NCBI GenBank assembly: GCA_024641245.1
Contig: JAHEDK010000001.1
Location: 89,074 to 153,073, forward strand
Length of the DNA stretch: 64,000 nt
DNA from: Actinomycetes bacterium
GTDB taxonomy: Bacteria > Actinomycetota > Acidimicrobiia > Spongiisociales > JAHEDJ01
Direction of reading: 5' to 3'
Shown in pieces: positions 18,051 through 27,655 of this stretch (positions within the stretch are counted from its first letter, which is position 1; every line of letters begins with the position of its first letter). The translations under genes and the position numbers were made by a program. The notes below the pieces were generated by a model. That model was not told the origin of the DNA, ran no database searches, and was given only the letters and a program-made list of their open reading frames with translations.

Positions 18051-20651
18051 CTACTCCAGCGGTAGCTCGAGTTGACTGCGGCCCTTCCCCGATTCGGACG
18101 ATTCGACACCGTCTGGAGTGACCCAGTCCGGGAGGTCGATCGGCGCCGGAGAGCGGCGCCGGGGCTTCTTGACGGCGACGGGTCCGGGCCGCGGCCGCCC
18201 ACCCGCCCGGAGGCTCATCCAGCGAGCCACCCGCCATCCCCCGGCGGCCACCAACGGCTGGCGGATCACTTCTGGAGCGTGGGCGAGAAGTTCGGGAGCC
18301 TGACGCATCAGATCGGGGGCAGATTGCAGCCACCTGGATCCGACCAGGGCCAGGTACATGAGGGTGCCCGTTAGCGACGCAATTCCGATGGCGGCGAACA
18401 CGACAATGGCACGGGGAAGGTCGAGCCCGTAGAACTCTCTGAGAGATCCCCACAACAACGTGATGCCGAACAGGCCGGCCATGCTCCAAATCAACCACTT
18501 GCGGCTCGTAGTGAGCGGCCTGCACACAACGGTCAGAGCAAAGAGACCCACGGCAACGAGCACGAGGGTGGCCATGGTTCGCGACTCCACGAGTCCAACG
18601 TCCTCGATCTGGGCCAGACCGTAGGCGGCGAACGTCGACAGAGCGGCCACCGCACCAACCGGAACCGCAAACCGCATCACGCGACCCACGAACCCTCGTT
18701 GAGCCCTGCGGGCAGTGGGTTCGAGGGCGAGGAAGAAACCGGGTATGCCGATGGTGATCGACCCGACCAGGGTCAGGTGCCGCGGTAGGAAGGGAAACGG
18801 CAGCACGGCGATTGCAATAGCCACGGAGAGCAGCACTGCGTAGATCGTCTTGGTGACGAAGAGGTTGGCGACCCGTTCGATATTGGCGATGACCCGTCTC
18901 CCCTCGGCGACGACTTCTGGCAGCGACGAGAACGCTGAATCGAGAAGCACGACCTGTGCGACGGCCCGTGAGGCCCCCGACCCGTTGCCCATCGCCACGC
19001 CGATATCCGCCACTTTGAGAGCGAGCACGTCGTTGACGCCATCGCCCGTCATGGCCACCGTATGGCCCCGACTCTGGAGGGCCTTGATCATTGCGCGTTT
19101 CTGGTGGGGATGCACCCGTCCAAATACTGTTCCCCGCTCCATGACATCTGCGAGACGATCCGGGTCCTTCGGAAGCTCGCGTCCATCGACGACATTGCCC
19201 GGGTTCGGCACGCCGACCCTGGCCGCAATCGCAGCAACCGTGGCGGGATGGTCGCCCGAGATCACTTTCACCGCCACGTTCTGCCTGGCGAAGAAGCTGA
19301 GCGTGTCGGCAGCATCCGGGCGAATGCGGTCTCCCAGCACCACGAGCGCAATCGAACGCACGGTCCCCGGCAGCGCATCGCCGGTCAGCGCATCATCTGT
19401 GCCGACCAGCGCCAGGACTCTCTTGCCGTCGGACGCATGGCGGTCGGCCGAACGCAAGATTTCGATATCGCCGGCGGCCACTACCTCCGGTGCACCCAGC
19501 ACCCAGGTTCCCCGACCGGCGAACGAAGCAGCACTCCACTTCCGATCCGAGGAGAACGGCACCGTCTGGAGCACCGTCCAATCGGGGAGTTCCGCAAACT
19601 GCATGCCGATCGCCTGGAGTGTGGCGTTCGGAGTGCTGTCCGCTGCTGCCATTGCAGCCAACACCAAGCCGACGTCGACCGCCTCGTCGTACACCTTGAC
19701 GTCGAGCACCCTCAGATGCCCTTCCGTCAACGTGCCGGTTTTGTCGAGACACACGACGTCGACCCGGGCGAGGCCCTCGACGGCTGGTAATTCCTGAACG
19801 AGGACGTTCCGGCGGCCGAGCCGCACGACGGCTACCGCGAATGCCATGGAGGTCAGCAACACGAGGCCCTGCGGAACCATCGCAACGAGTCCGGCGACCG
19901 TCCCCTGCGCGGCCCTCCGGAATCCCACATCGATCGACATCTGGCTCCAAACCAGCAGCGCCCCGGTGGGGATGAGTGCCCAGCTCACTGCCAGCAGGAT
20001 CCAATCGATACCAGTCCTCAGCTCGGAGCTCGTGATGGTGAACAACTTCGCCTCAGAGGCCAATTGCGCCGCGTAGGACTCGCTTCCCACCCTGGTTGCC
20101 TGCATCCGACCGGACCCGGCGACGACGAAGCTGCCCGACCGACAAGAATCGCCCTTGTGCTTGCTCACCGGATCGGACTCGCCGGTCAGGAGCGATTCGT
20201 TGATCTCGAGCCCGTGGGACTCGAGGACCTCGCCGTCGACCACGACCTGGTCGCCGGGAGCCAACACGAGTACATCATCGAGGACGATCTCCGCAATTCG
20301 GATTTCGACCGGACGGCCGTCGCGGACTGCAATCGTCTTCGGAGTGCTGAGCAGCGCCAACCGGTCCAGCGTTCGTTTGGCTCGCAGCTCCTGGATAATG
20401 CCGATGGCGGCATTGATCACCATGACTGCTCCGAACAAGGCGTCCTGGATCGGGGCAACGAACAGAATAATGACCAGCAACACGGACAGAATGAGATTGA
20501 ACCGGGTGAAGATGTTGTCCCGGAAGATCGCCTTCGTTGTCCGGCTCGGTCCCTCCGGGATCACGTTGAGCTTGCCGGCCCCGACCCGGTCGGCGACTTC
20601 GCGTTCGGTGAGACCGCTCAGCGGATCGCGCAACGGCGCCTCGACATCCAT
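18051..20651 (-). CDS. CtpE-like cation-transporting P-type ATPase
   Basis: An 866-aa integral membrane P-type ATPase. Seen in order: cytoplasmic N-terminus, two helices at ~52-90, actuator motif LTGES (155-159), TM4 with 'VPQGL' (259-263), phosphorylation motif DKTGT (Asp303), a nucleotide domain, hinge 'TGDGVND', and five or six C-terminal helices. 'MVPQGLVLLTSMAFAVAVV' and the lack of N-terminal metal domains resemble mycobacterial CtpE, reported to import calcium; other divalent cations are possible. The Lys/Arg/Pro-rich C-terminal tail is cytoplasmic. It ends 13 bases from leuB, convergently, with no clear terminator. A TAGCCT box lies 6 bases before the ATG. Confidence 0.88.
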   Translation of the reverse strand: MDVEAPLRDPLSGLTEREVADRVGAGKLNVIPEGPSRTTKAIFRDNIFTRFNLILSVLLVIILFVAPIQDALFGAVMVINAAIGIIQELRAKRTLDRLALLSTPKTIAVRDGRPVEIRIAEIVLDDVLVLAPGDQVVVDGEVLESHGLEINESLLTGESDPVSKHKGDSCRSGSFVVAGSGRMQATRVGSESYAAQLASEAKLFTITSSELRTGIDWILLAVSWALIPTGALLVWSQMSIDVGFRRAAQGTVAGLVAMVPQGLVLLTSMAFAVAVVRLGRRNVLVQELPAVEGLARVDVVCLDKTGTLTEGHLRVLDVKVYDEAVDVGLVLAAMAAADSTPNATLQAIGMQFAELPDWTVLQTVPFSSDRKWSAASFAGRGTWVLGAPEVVAAGDIEILRSADRHASDGKRVLALVGTDDALTGDALPGTVRSIALVVLGDRIRPDAADTLSFFARQNVAVKVISGDHPATVAAIAARVGVPNPGNVVDGRELPKDPDRLADVMERGTVFGRVHPHQKRAMIKALQSRGHTVAMTGDGVNDVLALKVADIGVAMGNGSGASRAVAQVVLLDSAFSSLPEVVAEGRRVIANIERVANLFVTKTIYAVLLSVAIAIAVLPFPFLPRHLTLVGSITIGIPGFFLALEPTARRAQRGFVGRVMRFAVPVGAVAALSTFAAYGLAQIEDVGLVESRTMATLVLVAVGLFALTVVCRPLTTSRKWLIWSMAGLFGITLLWGSLREFYGLDLPRAIVVFAAIGIASLTGTLMYLALVGSRWLQSAPDLMRQAPELLAHAPEVIRQPLVAAGGWRVARWMSLRAGGRPRPGPVAVKKPRRRSPAPIDLPDWVTPDGVESSESGKGRSQLELPLE

Positions 20652-20657
20652 CAGCTG

Positions 20658-20663
20658 AGGCTA
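20658..20663 (-). promoter_or_regulatory. -10 box of leaderless P-type ATPase promoter
   Basis: TAGCCT on the minus strand ends 6 bases before ATG 20651; no ribosome site is present. Confidence 0.45.
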
Positions 20664-20735
20664 CCGGCTTCCCAGGACGGAATCGCGCCGATGGCCGTCG
20701 CCGATCGTTGGTGCGCTCGACGAGCTACTGGCGAC

Positions 20736-23700
20736 TCACGACAATCTCGGTGGCGTCTTCTTCGGCCGGTCGCCAAATGCGGGCGGGGAAGGGGGGCGCT
20801 CGTTCATGATGCGGATCAATTCGGCGATGCCGCGCTCGAGTTGAGGGTCTCGCCCGGCGGCGTGATCTTGCGGGGTGATCGCAACCCTGATGTCCGGGTC
20901 GGTCCCGTAGTTCTCAACGTCCCACCCAACATCTTCGAACCAGTTCGAGAACTCAGGCTGGGTCGTGATCGTTCCATCCACGAGCGATTGCTGCGGCCAG
21001 ATACCGATGACCCCGCCCCAGGTGCGGGTTCCGATGAGGGGCCCGAGGCCGTGCATCTTGAAGGCATGCGAAAAGATGTCTCCGTCGGACCCGGCGTACT
21101 CATTCGTGAGCGCCACCATCGGCCCGGCCGGAGCATCAGCAGGGATCGCGTACGGCTCGGTCCACCTGGTCACTCGAAAGCCGATACGTCGCCGCAGGAG
21201 TTTCTCGAGAAGGATATGCGACACGTTTCCACCGCGGTTGAACCGGACGTCGATCACCAACCCGTCGTGATCGACCTCGGACAACCACGAGCGGTGGAAT
21301 TCCGCGAACCCGTTCGGCCCCATGTCCGGAAGATGGATGTATCCGGCCCGCCCTTCCGATGCCTCGGCGACCCGGCGGCGGTTGTTCTCAACCCAATCCC
21401 GATACCGCAGTGGCGTCTCCGACTCGAGCGCCCGAACGGTGACAGACCGGGGTTGACGACGGCCCCTGCGAACCACGAGGCGAACATCCCTGCCCGCCCG
21501 ATCGACCAAAGCCTCCTCCGGCGCACGCGCTTCGCCGAGGTCTTTCCCGTCGATCGAGAGGATTCGATCGCCCACCACCACGTCCACCCCGGGAGCTTGC
21601 AACGGCGACCAGGCTCGCTCGTCCCAGGAGTCTCCGTGCGGGATCGCCTCGATCCGCCAGCCACCCCGGGCGGTTCGGTCGAAATCCGCCCCGAGACTGC
21701 CGAGGAGATACTTCGGCTCCGGCCGGTAGTCACCACCGAGTTCGTAGGCATGTGAGGTGCCCAGTTCTCCCTGCATCTCCCACATGAGATCGGAGAACTC
21801 GGCACGGCTGGAAACCCGTTCGACGAGAGGACGGTACCGGTCGTAGATGTGTTCCCAATCGACCGCCGACATGTCCTGCGTCCAGAAGTGCTCGCGCTGG
21901 AGGCGCCATGCTTCCCGGAACATCTGTGCCCACTCACCGCCCGGATCGACCTCGAGACGGATCCTGTCCAAATCAAGCCAACCCGAGTCTCTGCCCGGTT
22001 TGTCGTTTTTGGACGCGTCGTCCTTGAAGGCGGCCGGAACGACCCTGATCCGGTTGCCGGCCCGGATCGCCATGATCTTCCCGTCCATCGAGATCGAGAC
22101 ACTCGAGACATCTTCTGCGATCACTTCCACCTTGTGTTGTTGGAAGTCGTAGGCCTCGAGCCGCCCCGCCGGACCAGCCGACACCATCGGTTGGGGCGCC
22201 AGCCGGCCGTGGATCGGCGCGGACAGCAGAAAAGACCGGCCCCTGGCGCCGAAGACCGCCCGGTAGGAGCCTTCCGGGACCGGATACGCCACCACCCGAT
22301 CCTCGATGCCCTCCAGATCGATTTGCACCGGAGCGGGAGCGTCGCTCTCCCTGCCGTCGGCGGCGGGCAGCGGTCCCGGCGGTGTGCCTGGTGGGCGGGG
22401 CAATCTCTGAGCGGGACTGAACGGCGAAGGGGTATCAGTAGCCAGCGGGATGAGGAATGGCCGGGTTCCCTTCGGAAATGAGTAGTCGTGGAAGAAGGCG
22501 TCCGGAACCGGGTCGAACACGCGGTGGCCGATGAAGTGGAGGAACCGGCCCTCCGGATCGAATGAAGGGCGAACGTCGGCGAAGTCGGGTCTCGTGATCC
22601 GGTGCGTTTCTAGCGTCTCGGTATCGTAGAGGTGAAGGGCGATCGTGTTACGGCTGACGGCCGCGGAGAAAGCGATCCACCGTCCGTCCGGGGACCAGTC
22701 GGTGCCTTGAATCCAGGAATGTGGGCTTCTGTGGATCACCGTAGAGGTGCCGGAGCCCAGCTCAACCAGGACGACCTCGAAACGGTGATTCGTCAGCACC
22801 ACACGGTCGGATCCGGCGGGCGCCGGATCCAGCGACCGGGGCCGTCCAATGTCACCACCGACCCGTTGCGCTGCTTGCCCGCCACCGGATTCGAACACGA
22901 CTAGTTCTTCTTCGCCCGACTCATCGGTGACGGCGACGATGCGCCGTGCATCCGGCAGCCAGGCGGCCAACCGGTAGCGGGACGATGACACCTCGCCGTG
23001 ACGGAGTGGCGCTCCCTCCCACAGATCCATGGTTGCCGCTCCCCCGCGGGCAACGATCGCCACCGCTTGGCCTTTCGGATCGAGGTCGAAAGACTCCACG
23101 AAACGGCCGGGACTGATGAAGCGGCGGTTTCTTTGCGGCCGGGCGCTTGGAACCCTCACATCGATCTTCGCCTGAGTGTCGCCATCGAAGACGTAGAGAT
23201 CGGCACCGGCGTGGTAAACGATTCGCTTGCCGTCGGAGGCCGGGAAGCGAGCGTAGAAGTCCTCGTGCTCCGTGTGACGCTGGAGGCCGCGTCCCGTCGG
23301 TGTGCACGAGTAGAGGTTGCCGGTGCCTTCGTGATCGGAGAGGAAGTAGATCCGGCGTCCTAACCACATGGGGTCGGCCATGTTCCCCTCTAGCTCGATG
23401 AGGGGAGCAAAATCGCCCCATCCGGCGCGGTCGATCCAGAGCGTTCCGGTGCGACCGCCCCGGTACCGCTTCCAGCGAGCGGGATCGAAGGAGTTCCGGC
23501 CGATAACGACACCCGGCCCGCCGGGTTGATACGAAACGGCGCGGGCCGGTCCGACCTTGATCGGCCTGGCTGGACTGCCGTCCATCGGCACCGCGTGGAG
23601 GGCGAACTGCCCTGCGAACGGTTGCTTCCAGTCCGTCGCCACGATCACCGCACCGCCTTCGGGAGCCCAACCCACCACATGGGCAAGTCCTCCGAAAAAC

Positions 23701-23948
23701 GTCAACCGGCGGGCCGGACCCCCGGCGGACGGCATAACGTGAGCCTCGAGGTGGCCCTCATCGCGGCTCGAGAAGGCGACGTAGGTTCCGTCGGGAGAAA
23801 ACCTCGGGTAGGCAACCGTGCCGGGATTGGCGGTCAAACGGTGGGCCGAACCGCCCGAAGCATCGACCGACCAGAGGTCATCCTCAGCCACGAAGACGAC
23901 CCGGTCACGGTGGATCGTCGGATGCAGGTAGTAGCCGAGTTCACCCAT
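20736..23948 (-). CDS. tricorn-like S41 serine protease
   Basis: A 1070-aa protein with the tricorn architecture: two N-terminal beta-propellers built of WD40/PD40-like repeats ('PRFSPDGTYVAFSSRDEG', 'TDWSPDGRWIAFSAAV'), a helical C1 region with 'GELGTSHAYELGG' (catalytic His), a PDZ domain (~760-850) and the S41 core with 'NEYAGSDGDIFSHAFK' (nucleophile Ser) and 'NYGTDPDI'. No signal peptide, so it should act in the cytosol, downstream of a proteasome or ClpP in peptide turnover. ATG 23948 starts MGELGYYLHPTIH as in homologues; it lacks a Shine-Dalgarno, and a TACGAT lies 9 bases upstream. Confidence 0.9.
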   Translation of the reverse strand: MGELGYYLHPTIHRDRVVFVAEDDLWSVDASGGSAHRLTANPGTVAYPRFSPDGTYVAFSSRDEGHLEAHVMPSAGGPARRLTFFGGLAHVVGWAPEGGAVIVATDWKQPFAGQFALHAVPMDGSPARPIKVGPARAVSYQPGGPGVVIGRNSFDPARWKRYRGGRTGTLWIDRAGWGDFAPLIELEGNMADPMWLGRRIYFLSDHEGTGNLYSCTPTGRGLQRHTEHEDFYARFPASDGKRIVYHAGADLYVFDGDTQAKIDVRVPSARPQRNRRFISPGRFVESFDLDPKGQAVAIVARGGAATMDLWEGAPLRHGEVSSSRYRLAAWLPDARRIVAVTDESGEEELVVFESGGGQAAQRVGGDIGRPRSLDPAPAGSDRVVLTNHRFEVVLVELGSGTSTVIHRSPHSWIQGTDWSPDGRWIAFSAAVSRNTIALHLYDTETLETHRITRPDFADVRPSFDPEGRFLHFIGHRVFDPVPDAFFHDYSFPKGTRPFLIPLATDTPSPFSPAQRLPRPPGTPPGPLPAADGRESDAPAPVQIDLEGIEDRVVAYPVPEGSYRAVFGARGRSFLLSAPIHGRLAPQPMVSAGPAGRLEAYDFQQHKVEVIAEDVSSVSISMDGKIMAIRAGNRIRVVPAAFKDDASKNDKPGRDSGWLDLDRIRLEVDPGGEWAQMFREAWRLQREHFWTQDMSAVDWEHIYDRYRPLVERVSSRAEFSDLMWEMQGELGTSHAYELGGDYRPEPKYLLGSLGADFDRTARGGWRIEAIPHGDSWDERAWSPLQAPGVDVVVGDRILSIDGKDLGEARAPEEALVDRAGRDVRLVVRRGRRQPRSVTVRALESETPLRYRDWVENNRRRVAEASEGRAGYIHLPDMGPNGFAEFHRSWLSEVDHDGLVIDVRFNRGGNVSHILLEKLLRRRIGFRVTRWTEPYAIPADAPAGPMVALTNEYAGSDGDIFSHAFKMHGLGPLIGTRTWGGVIGIWPQQSLVDGTITTQPEFSNWFEDVGWDVENYGTDPDIRVAITPQDHAAGRDPQLERGIAELIRIMNERPPSPPAFGDRPKKTPPRLS

Positions 23949-23970
23949 AAGGAGGTAATCGTAGCGACGC

Positions 23971-24002
23971 GTTGGTGCCCGGACCGCAGCCCGGGCACCA
24001 AC
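23971..24002. promoter_or_regulatory. perfect 12-bp stem-loop upstream of the tricorn gene
   Basis: GTTGGTGCCCGG, loop ACCGCAGC, CCGGGCACCAAC. It lies 22 bases before the tricorn start codon and next to the larger hairpin at 24011. Role unknown. Confidence 0.6.
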
Positions 24003-24010
24003 CAAAACCT

Positions 24011-24060
24011 GTTTTCGCGCGGGGATTCCACCTCATAGGACGCGATCCCCGCGCGAAAAC
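24011..24060 (-). terminator. terminator of the osmoprotectant operon
   Basis: A perfect 16-bp stem, GTTTTCGCGCGGGGAT with ATCCCCGCGCGAAAAC, and an 18-base loop, starting four bases after the stop of the binding-protein gene. On the minus strand it is followed by AGGTTTTGGTT, a weak U-tract. Confidence 0.65.
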
Positions 24061-24064
24061 GGAA

Positions 24065-24997
24065 TTATGCGTCGATAAAGCCGTTCTCGACCAGGAAGTC
24101 GCGAGCGATGTCTTCGGCGTCCAATTGCTCAATGTCGAACTTCCGATTCATCTCGGTCAAGTCCGCCGTCGAAATCGCTGCGCTGATACTGTCGACGAAG
24201 TCGCGGAAGTCCGACCCGTAGGCGTCGACGATCTCATCGCTGGTCACCGGCACCACGTTGTCTGCGGCGAGCAGATTCTTGTCATCCTCCAGGAGCACCC
24301 AGCCCCGATCTGCGATGATTCCAGAAGTCGAGAACAGCAGAGCGATGTCGATCTCATCAGCTTCCAGCGCCTGCACCGTAATCGCCCCGGCATCGAGCGG
24401 CGTGAAGCTGCCACTCAGGTCGAGGCCGTACACACTCTGGAGACCCGGAATGCAAAACGCGTTGGTCTCACAGTCGGGGGGCCCACCCAACTTGAGGTCC
24501 GCACCCTTCGAAGCCAGATCACTGAGCGACGTGATACCAAGCGACTCACTCGTTGCCTGCGTGACTACGAAAGCGTTCGTATCGACGGCAGGCGAAGGAT
24601 CGAAGGCACTCAGGCCCTTCTCGGTCAGATATCCGCGCAGGGACTCAGTAGTCCCCTCCGCATCACCGGTCGCCTCACCGGCGAACCCATTCAAGAACTC
24701 GAGCATCGACGCTGCGTACTCGGGAGTGAAGTTGATATCACCACTCTCGAACGAAGCCAGGACTATGTCACGGAAGCCGCCGAGGGGCTGGACGGCAACG
24801 TCGTACCCGTCTGCTTCCAGCGCCTGAGCATAGAGCGAGGCAAGAATCGCCGACTCTCCGAAGTCCTGTGCACCGACCTTGATTTGTGGCCCTTCTTTGG
24901 GCTCACCGGCGCCATCACCCGATCCGCATGCACTGATAATCAGAATCAGTGTCAGCGTGATCGCCCCGATGGCACCCTTGCGGCGGAATCCCCGCAT
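24065..24997 (-). CDS. osmoprotectant ABC transporter, substrate-binding lipoprotein
   Basis: A 310-aa OpuAC/ProX/YehZ-type binding protein for glycine betaine, choline or related quaternary amines. It has a signal peptide ending in the lipobox 'LIISACGSG', so it is anchored to the outer face of the membrane, then 'KVGAQDFGESAILASLYAQALEADGY', the start of the family's first lobe, and 'FTPEYAASML' typical of the aromatic-cage group. ATG 24997 has a GGGAG site. It is the last gene of a four-gene operon; a short hairpin separates it from the permease. Confidence 0.88.
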   Translation of the reverse strand: MRGFRRKGAIGAITLTLILIISACGSGDGAGEPKEGPQIKVGAQDFGESAILASLYAQALEADGYDVAVQPLGGFRDIVLASFESGDINFTPEYAASMLEFLNGFAGEATGDAEGTTESLRGYLTEKGLSAFDPSPAVDTNAFVVTQATSESLGITSLSDLASKGADLKLGGPPDCETNAFCIPGLQSVYGLDLSGSFTPLDAGAITVQALEADEIDIALLFSTSGIIADRGWVLLEDDKNLLAADNVVPVTSDEIVDAYGSDFRDFVDSISAAISTADLTEMNRKFDIEQLDAEDIARDFLVENGFIDA

Positions 24998-25019
24998 GGG
25001 TCTCTCCCTTCATTGTGAA

Positions 25020-25036
25020 CCCGCCTCACGGGCGGG
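25020..25036 (-). promoter_or_regulatory. intercistronic hairpin before the binding-protein gene
   Basis: CCCGCC-TCACG-GGCGGG in the 77-base gap between permease and binding-protein genes. Such hairpins can stabilise the downstream binding-protein message, which is usually needed in excess; that role is inferred. Confidence 0.4.
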
Positions 25037-25074
25037 GCTTCCAACCCTAGGGGATCAAGCGAGCTACCAAGACA

Positions 25075-25788
25075 TCATCCGTGCGCCCCAAGTTCGACCT
25101 GAGTCAGGTCTTTGGAAGATATCCCTTGTGGCAACACCCACTTCTCGGCGGCCGCGAACGCCTGATCGGTGACCACGGACAACGTCGCCACGAGGATCGC
25201 CCCCACGAACACCAGCACTTCGTTGCCCTGGGCGAATCCATCGATTACATACCGCCCGAGCCCGCCCCATCCGACAACGGCGCCCAGGGTGGCCGTTGCC
25301 ACCACCTGCACTGCAGAGACACGGATAGCGGTCCAGATCACCGGCATGGCAAGCGGGATCTCCGTATGCGTGAGTACCTCCAGGTCGGTCATTCCCATGC
25401 CAACCGACGCTTCCACCGCAGCCGGAGATACCTCGCGCACCGCCGTATAACCATTCGTGAATATCGGCGGGATCGCCAGCGCGACGAGTGCGACGAAGGT
25501 CGGCCAGGAGCTAAACCCAAGGCCCAGGCGCAGCGCGATGGGAAAGGCAAGTGCAACAATGCCAAACGAGGGAATGGCCCGCCCGATGTTGGCGATAGAG
25601 ATTGCCAGAAACGCCCCGCGTCGCTGATGCCCCAGCCAGACCGCGATGGGAAGGCCCAGGAGCACGGCCACCGCAACCGCGAATACGGAAATGCGAACAT
25701 GATCGAAGGTCCTGATGAGGATGCCGTCTGCTCCGCTCCATGACTCCGCCGAGGTGAAGAACGCCACCACATCACTGAAGAAGCTCAT
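25075..25788 (-). CDS. osmoprotectant ABC transporter permease (second)
   Basis: A 237-aa membrane permease with about six helices and the EAA loop 'VEASVGMGMTDLEVLTHTEIPLAMP', characteristic of the OpuCB/OpuCD/YehW family. The ATG at 25788 overlaps the stop of the other permease (ATGA), so an open frame of eight more codons upstream is rejected. The two permeases form the heterodimeric channel served by the ATPase at 26441. Confidence 0.88.
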   Translation of the reverse strand: MSFFSDVVAFFTSAESWSGADGILIRTFDHVRISVFAVAVAVLLGLPIAVWLGHQRRGAFLAISIANIGRAIPSFGIVALAFPIALRLGLGFSSWPTFVALVALAIPPIFTNGYTAVREVSPAAVEASVGMGMTDLEVLTHTEIPLAMPVIWTAIRVSAVQVVATATLGAVVGWGGLGRYVIDGFAQGNEVLVFVGAILVATLSVVTDQAFAAAEKWVLPQGISSKDLTQVELGAHG

Positions 25789-26444
25789 GGAGTGTCCTTC
25801 TTCCGCACCCACGGTGTCGACCGGTTCTCGATCCGCACGAGCAGATAGTCGAACAAGGTCGCAAGCAGAATCGACATGACTGTGCCGACCAGGATTTCAG
25901 TGGCGAAGTTGCGGCCTAGACCCCTGCGGATGAAGGCTCCGTAGCCCCCCTGGCCGATCAGGCTCGTGACCGTCACCAAACCGACGGTGGTCACGGAAGC
26001 GACCCGCAGCCCAGCCACTATCACCGGCACTGCCAGCGGCACTTGGATCTCCCAGAGAATGCGGCGATCGGTATAACCCATTCCAAGCGCCGCCTCTCGA
26101 ACCGAATCGGGAGTGCCGTCGATTCCCGCCACGATGTTGCGAATGAGGATCAACAGCGTGTACGAAACGAGACCGATCTCGGCGGTGAGAATCGAGAGAC
26201 CGGTGAAGGGCACCAGGAAGGCAAAAAGGGCGATAGAGGGAATCGTGTAGAACACACCGCTGATCCAAGTGATGGGCGCATAGGAACGCCGGAAGCGGAG
26301 GGCCACGATCGACAGGACCAGGGATAGCCCGAACCCGACCACCACCGCGATACCGGTCAGGGTCAAGTGTTCAACGGTCCGCTGCCAGATCTCGTCGAGA
26401 TGACTCCAGATCCACGACCAGCGAATGAACTGCTGCTCGGTCAC
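25785..26444 (-). CDS. osmoprotectant ABC transporter permease (first)
   Basis: A 219-aa permease of the OpuCB/YehY type with 'VREAALGMGYTDRRILWEIQVPLAVP' as the coupling EAA loop and five or six membrane helices. It starts at GTG 26444, overlapping the ATPase stop by four bases (GTGA). The N-terminal ~20 residues are cytoplasmic. Confidence 0.88.
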   Translation of the reverse strand: MTEQQFIRWSWIWSHLDEIWQRTVEHLTLTGIAVVVGFGLSLVLSIVALRFRRSYAPITWISGVFYTIPSIALFAFLVPFTGLSILTAEIGLVSYTLLILIRNIVAGIDGTPDSVREAALGMGYTDRRILWEIQVPLAVPVIVAGLRVASVTTVGLVTVTSLIGQGGYGAFIRRGLGRNFATEILVGTVMSILLATLFDYLLVRIENRSTPWVRKKDTP

Positions 26445-27544
26445 CGGCGAATCTCGCGGTTGATCTGGTCGGCAGTGATCATTCCCAAGTAGGAATCTCC
26501 GTCAAAGACGGCAGCAACCTGCGTCCGGGTGGTGATGACCGCGTCGAGAGCCTGTTTGAGAGTTCCACCGGCATCGATCCTCGTTCTGAAAACCCGCAGC
26601 GGACCGTCGTCGATCCCTTCCCTACCGTCGAGATCGTCTGCGGCGACCCAACCGTCGATTCTCCTCCCCTCGCCCACCGCCACCCAATCGGTCGCATAGA
26701 CCTCCATCACACGCCGCGCCTCGAGGACGGTGCTGCCAGGCGCAACGACCGGGCCCCGAGCGAGTTCGACCGAGCTGATCGGAATCAGAGAAAGCCGTTT
26801 GATGCCACGATCGCTGCCGAGGAACTGGGCAACGAATTCGCTGGCCGGCTCCCGTAACAGTTCGTCGGGTGGCCCGTATTGCTCGAGCACGCCTCCGACG
26901 TTCAGAAGGGCAACCCGATCCCCGAGTTGGATTGCTTCGTCGATGTCGTGCGTCACGAATACGATCGTCTTTTGGACCCGCGCCTGCAATCGGAGCAACT
27001 CCTCTTGAAGCCGAGCGCGAACGATGGGATCTACGGCCCCGAACGGCTCATCCATCAGCAAGACCGGCGGATCCGCGGCCAGTGCTCGCGCCACCCCAAC
27101 CCGCTGCTGCTGGCCCCCTGAAAGCTCAGACGGGTAGCGGTCTCCCATTTCCTGGCCGAGCCCCACCAGATCGATCAGCTCATCGACTCGCTCGGCGATG
27201 CGACCCGCATCCCAGCCGAGCAACCGAGGCACTGTGGCGATGTTCTGCCCTATCGTCTTGTGTGGGAACAACCCAATCTGCTGAATGACGTAGCCGATCT
27301 CGAGCCTCAACTTATGCGGCGCGACGGTGGCGGCGTCCCGACCACCGATCGAAATGGTCCCCGAGGTGGGTTCGATGACTCGATTGATCATCTTCAGAGT
27401 CGTGGTCTTCCCGCACCCGGATGGTCCGACCAGGACGACTATCTCGCCTTCGTGGATATCCAGCGATAGGTCACCAACGGCCGGCTCGGCCGTGCCCGGG
27501 AAGGTCTTGGACACGTGCTCGAGGCGAATCATCGGTTCAGACAT
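26441..27544 (-). CDS. osmoprotectant ABC transporter ATPase (OpuCA-like)
   Basis: A 367-aa ATPase of the ProV/OpuCA family. Walker A GPSGCGKTT, Q-loop 'VIQQIGLFPHKT', signature LSGGQQQRV, Walker B 'VLLMDEPF' and the H-loop 'FVTHDIDEA' are all canonical. The C-terminal ~110 residues contain CBS-like motifs ('ATDWVAVGEG', 'QVAAVFDGDSYLGMITADQI') that in OpuCA sense ionic strength. ATG 27544 begins MSEPMIRLEHVSKTF. A TATCCT box is 8 bases upstream. First gene of the operon. Confidence 0.9.
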   Translation of the reverse strand: MSEPMIRLEHVSKTFPGTAEPAVGDLSLDIHEGEIVVLVGPSGCGKTTTLKMINRVIEPTSGTISIGGRDAATVAPHKLRLEIGYVIQQIGLFPHKTIGQNIATVPRLLGWDAGRIAERVDELIDLVGLGQEMGDRYPSELSGGQQQRVGVARALAADPPVLLMDEPFGAVDPIVRARLQEELLRLQARVQKTIVFVTHDIDEAIQLGDRVALLNVGGVLEQYGPPDELLREPASEFVAQFLGSDRGIKRLSLIPISSVELARGPVVAPGSTVLEARRVMEVYATDWVAVGEGRRIDGWVAADDLDGREGIDDGPLRVFRTRIDAGGTLKQALDAVITTRTQVAAVFDGDSYLGMITADQINREIRR

Positions 27545-27655
27545 GGTTTCCGAGGATAGAGCGTTTCCCGTGCCGGCCCGGTCCGAGTAGGTCCACTGGT
27601 TGGCCATACTGCGGGCCGTGGATGTCTTGCTCGATCCGGAGAGGCCCATCGCCGC

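Noticed and set aside
20064..21755. 563-codon plus-strand frame spanning the P-type ATPase 5' end and the tricorn 3' end
   Set aside because: Antisense to two well-supported genes and without recognisable domains.
23972..25018. 348-codon plus-strand frame opposite the osmoprotectant binding protein
   Set aside because: Antisense to a lipoprotein gene with clear signal peptide and family motifs.
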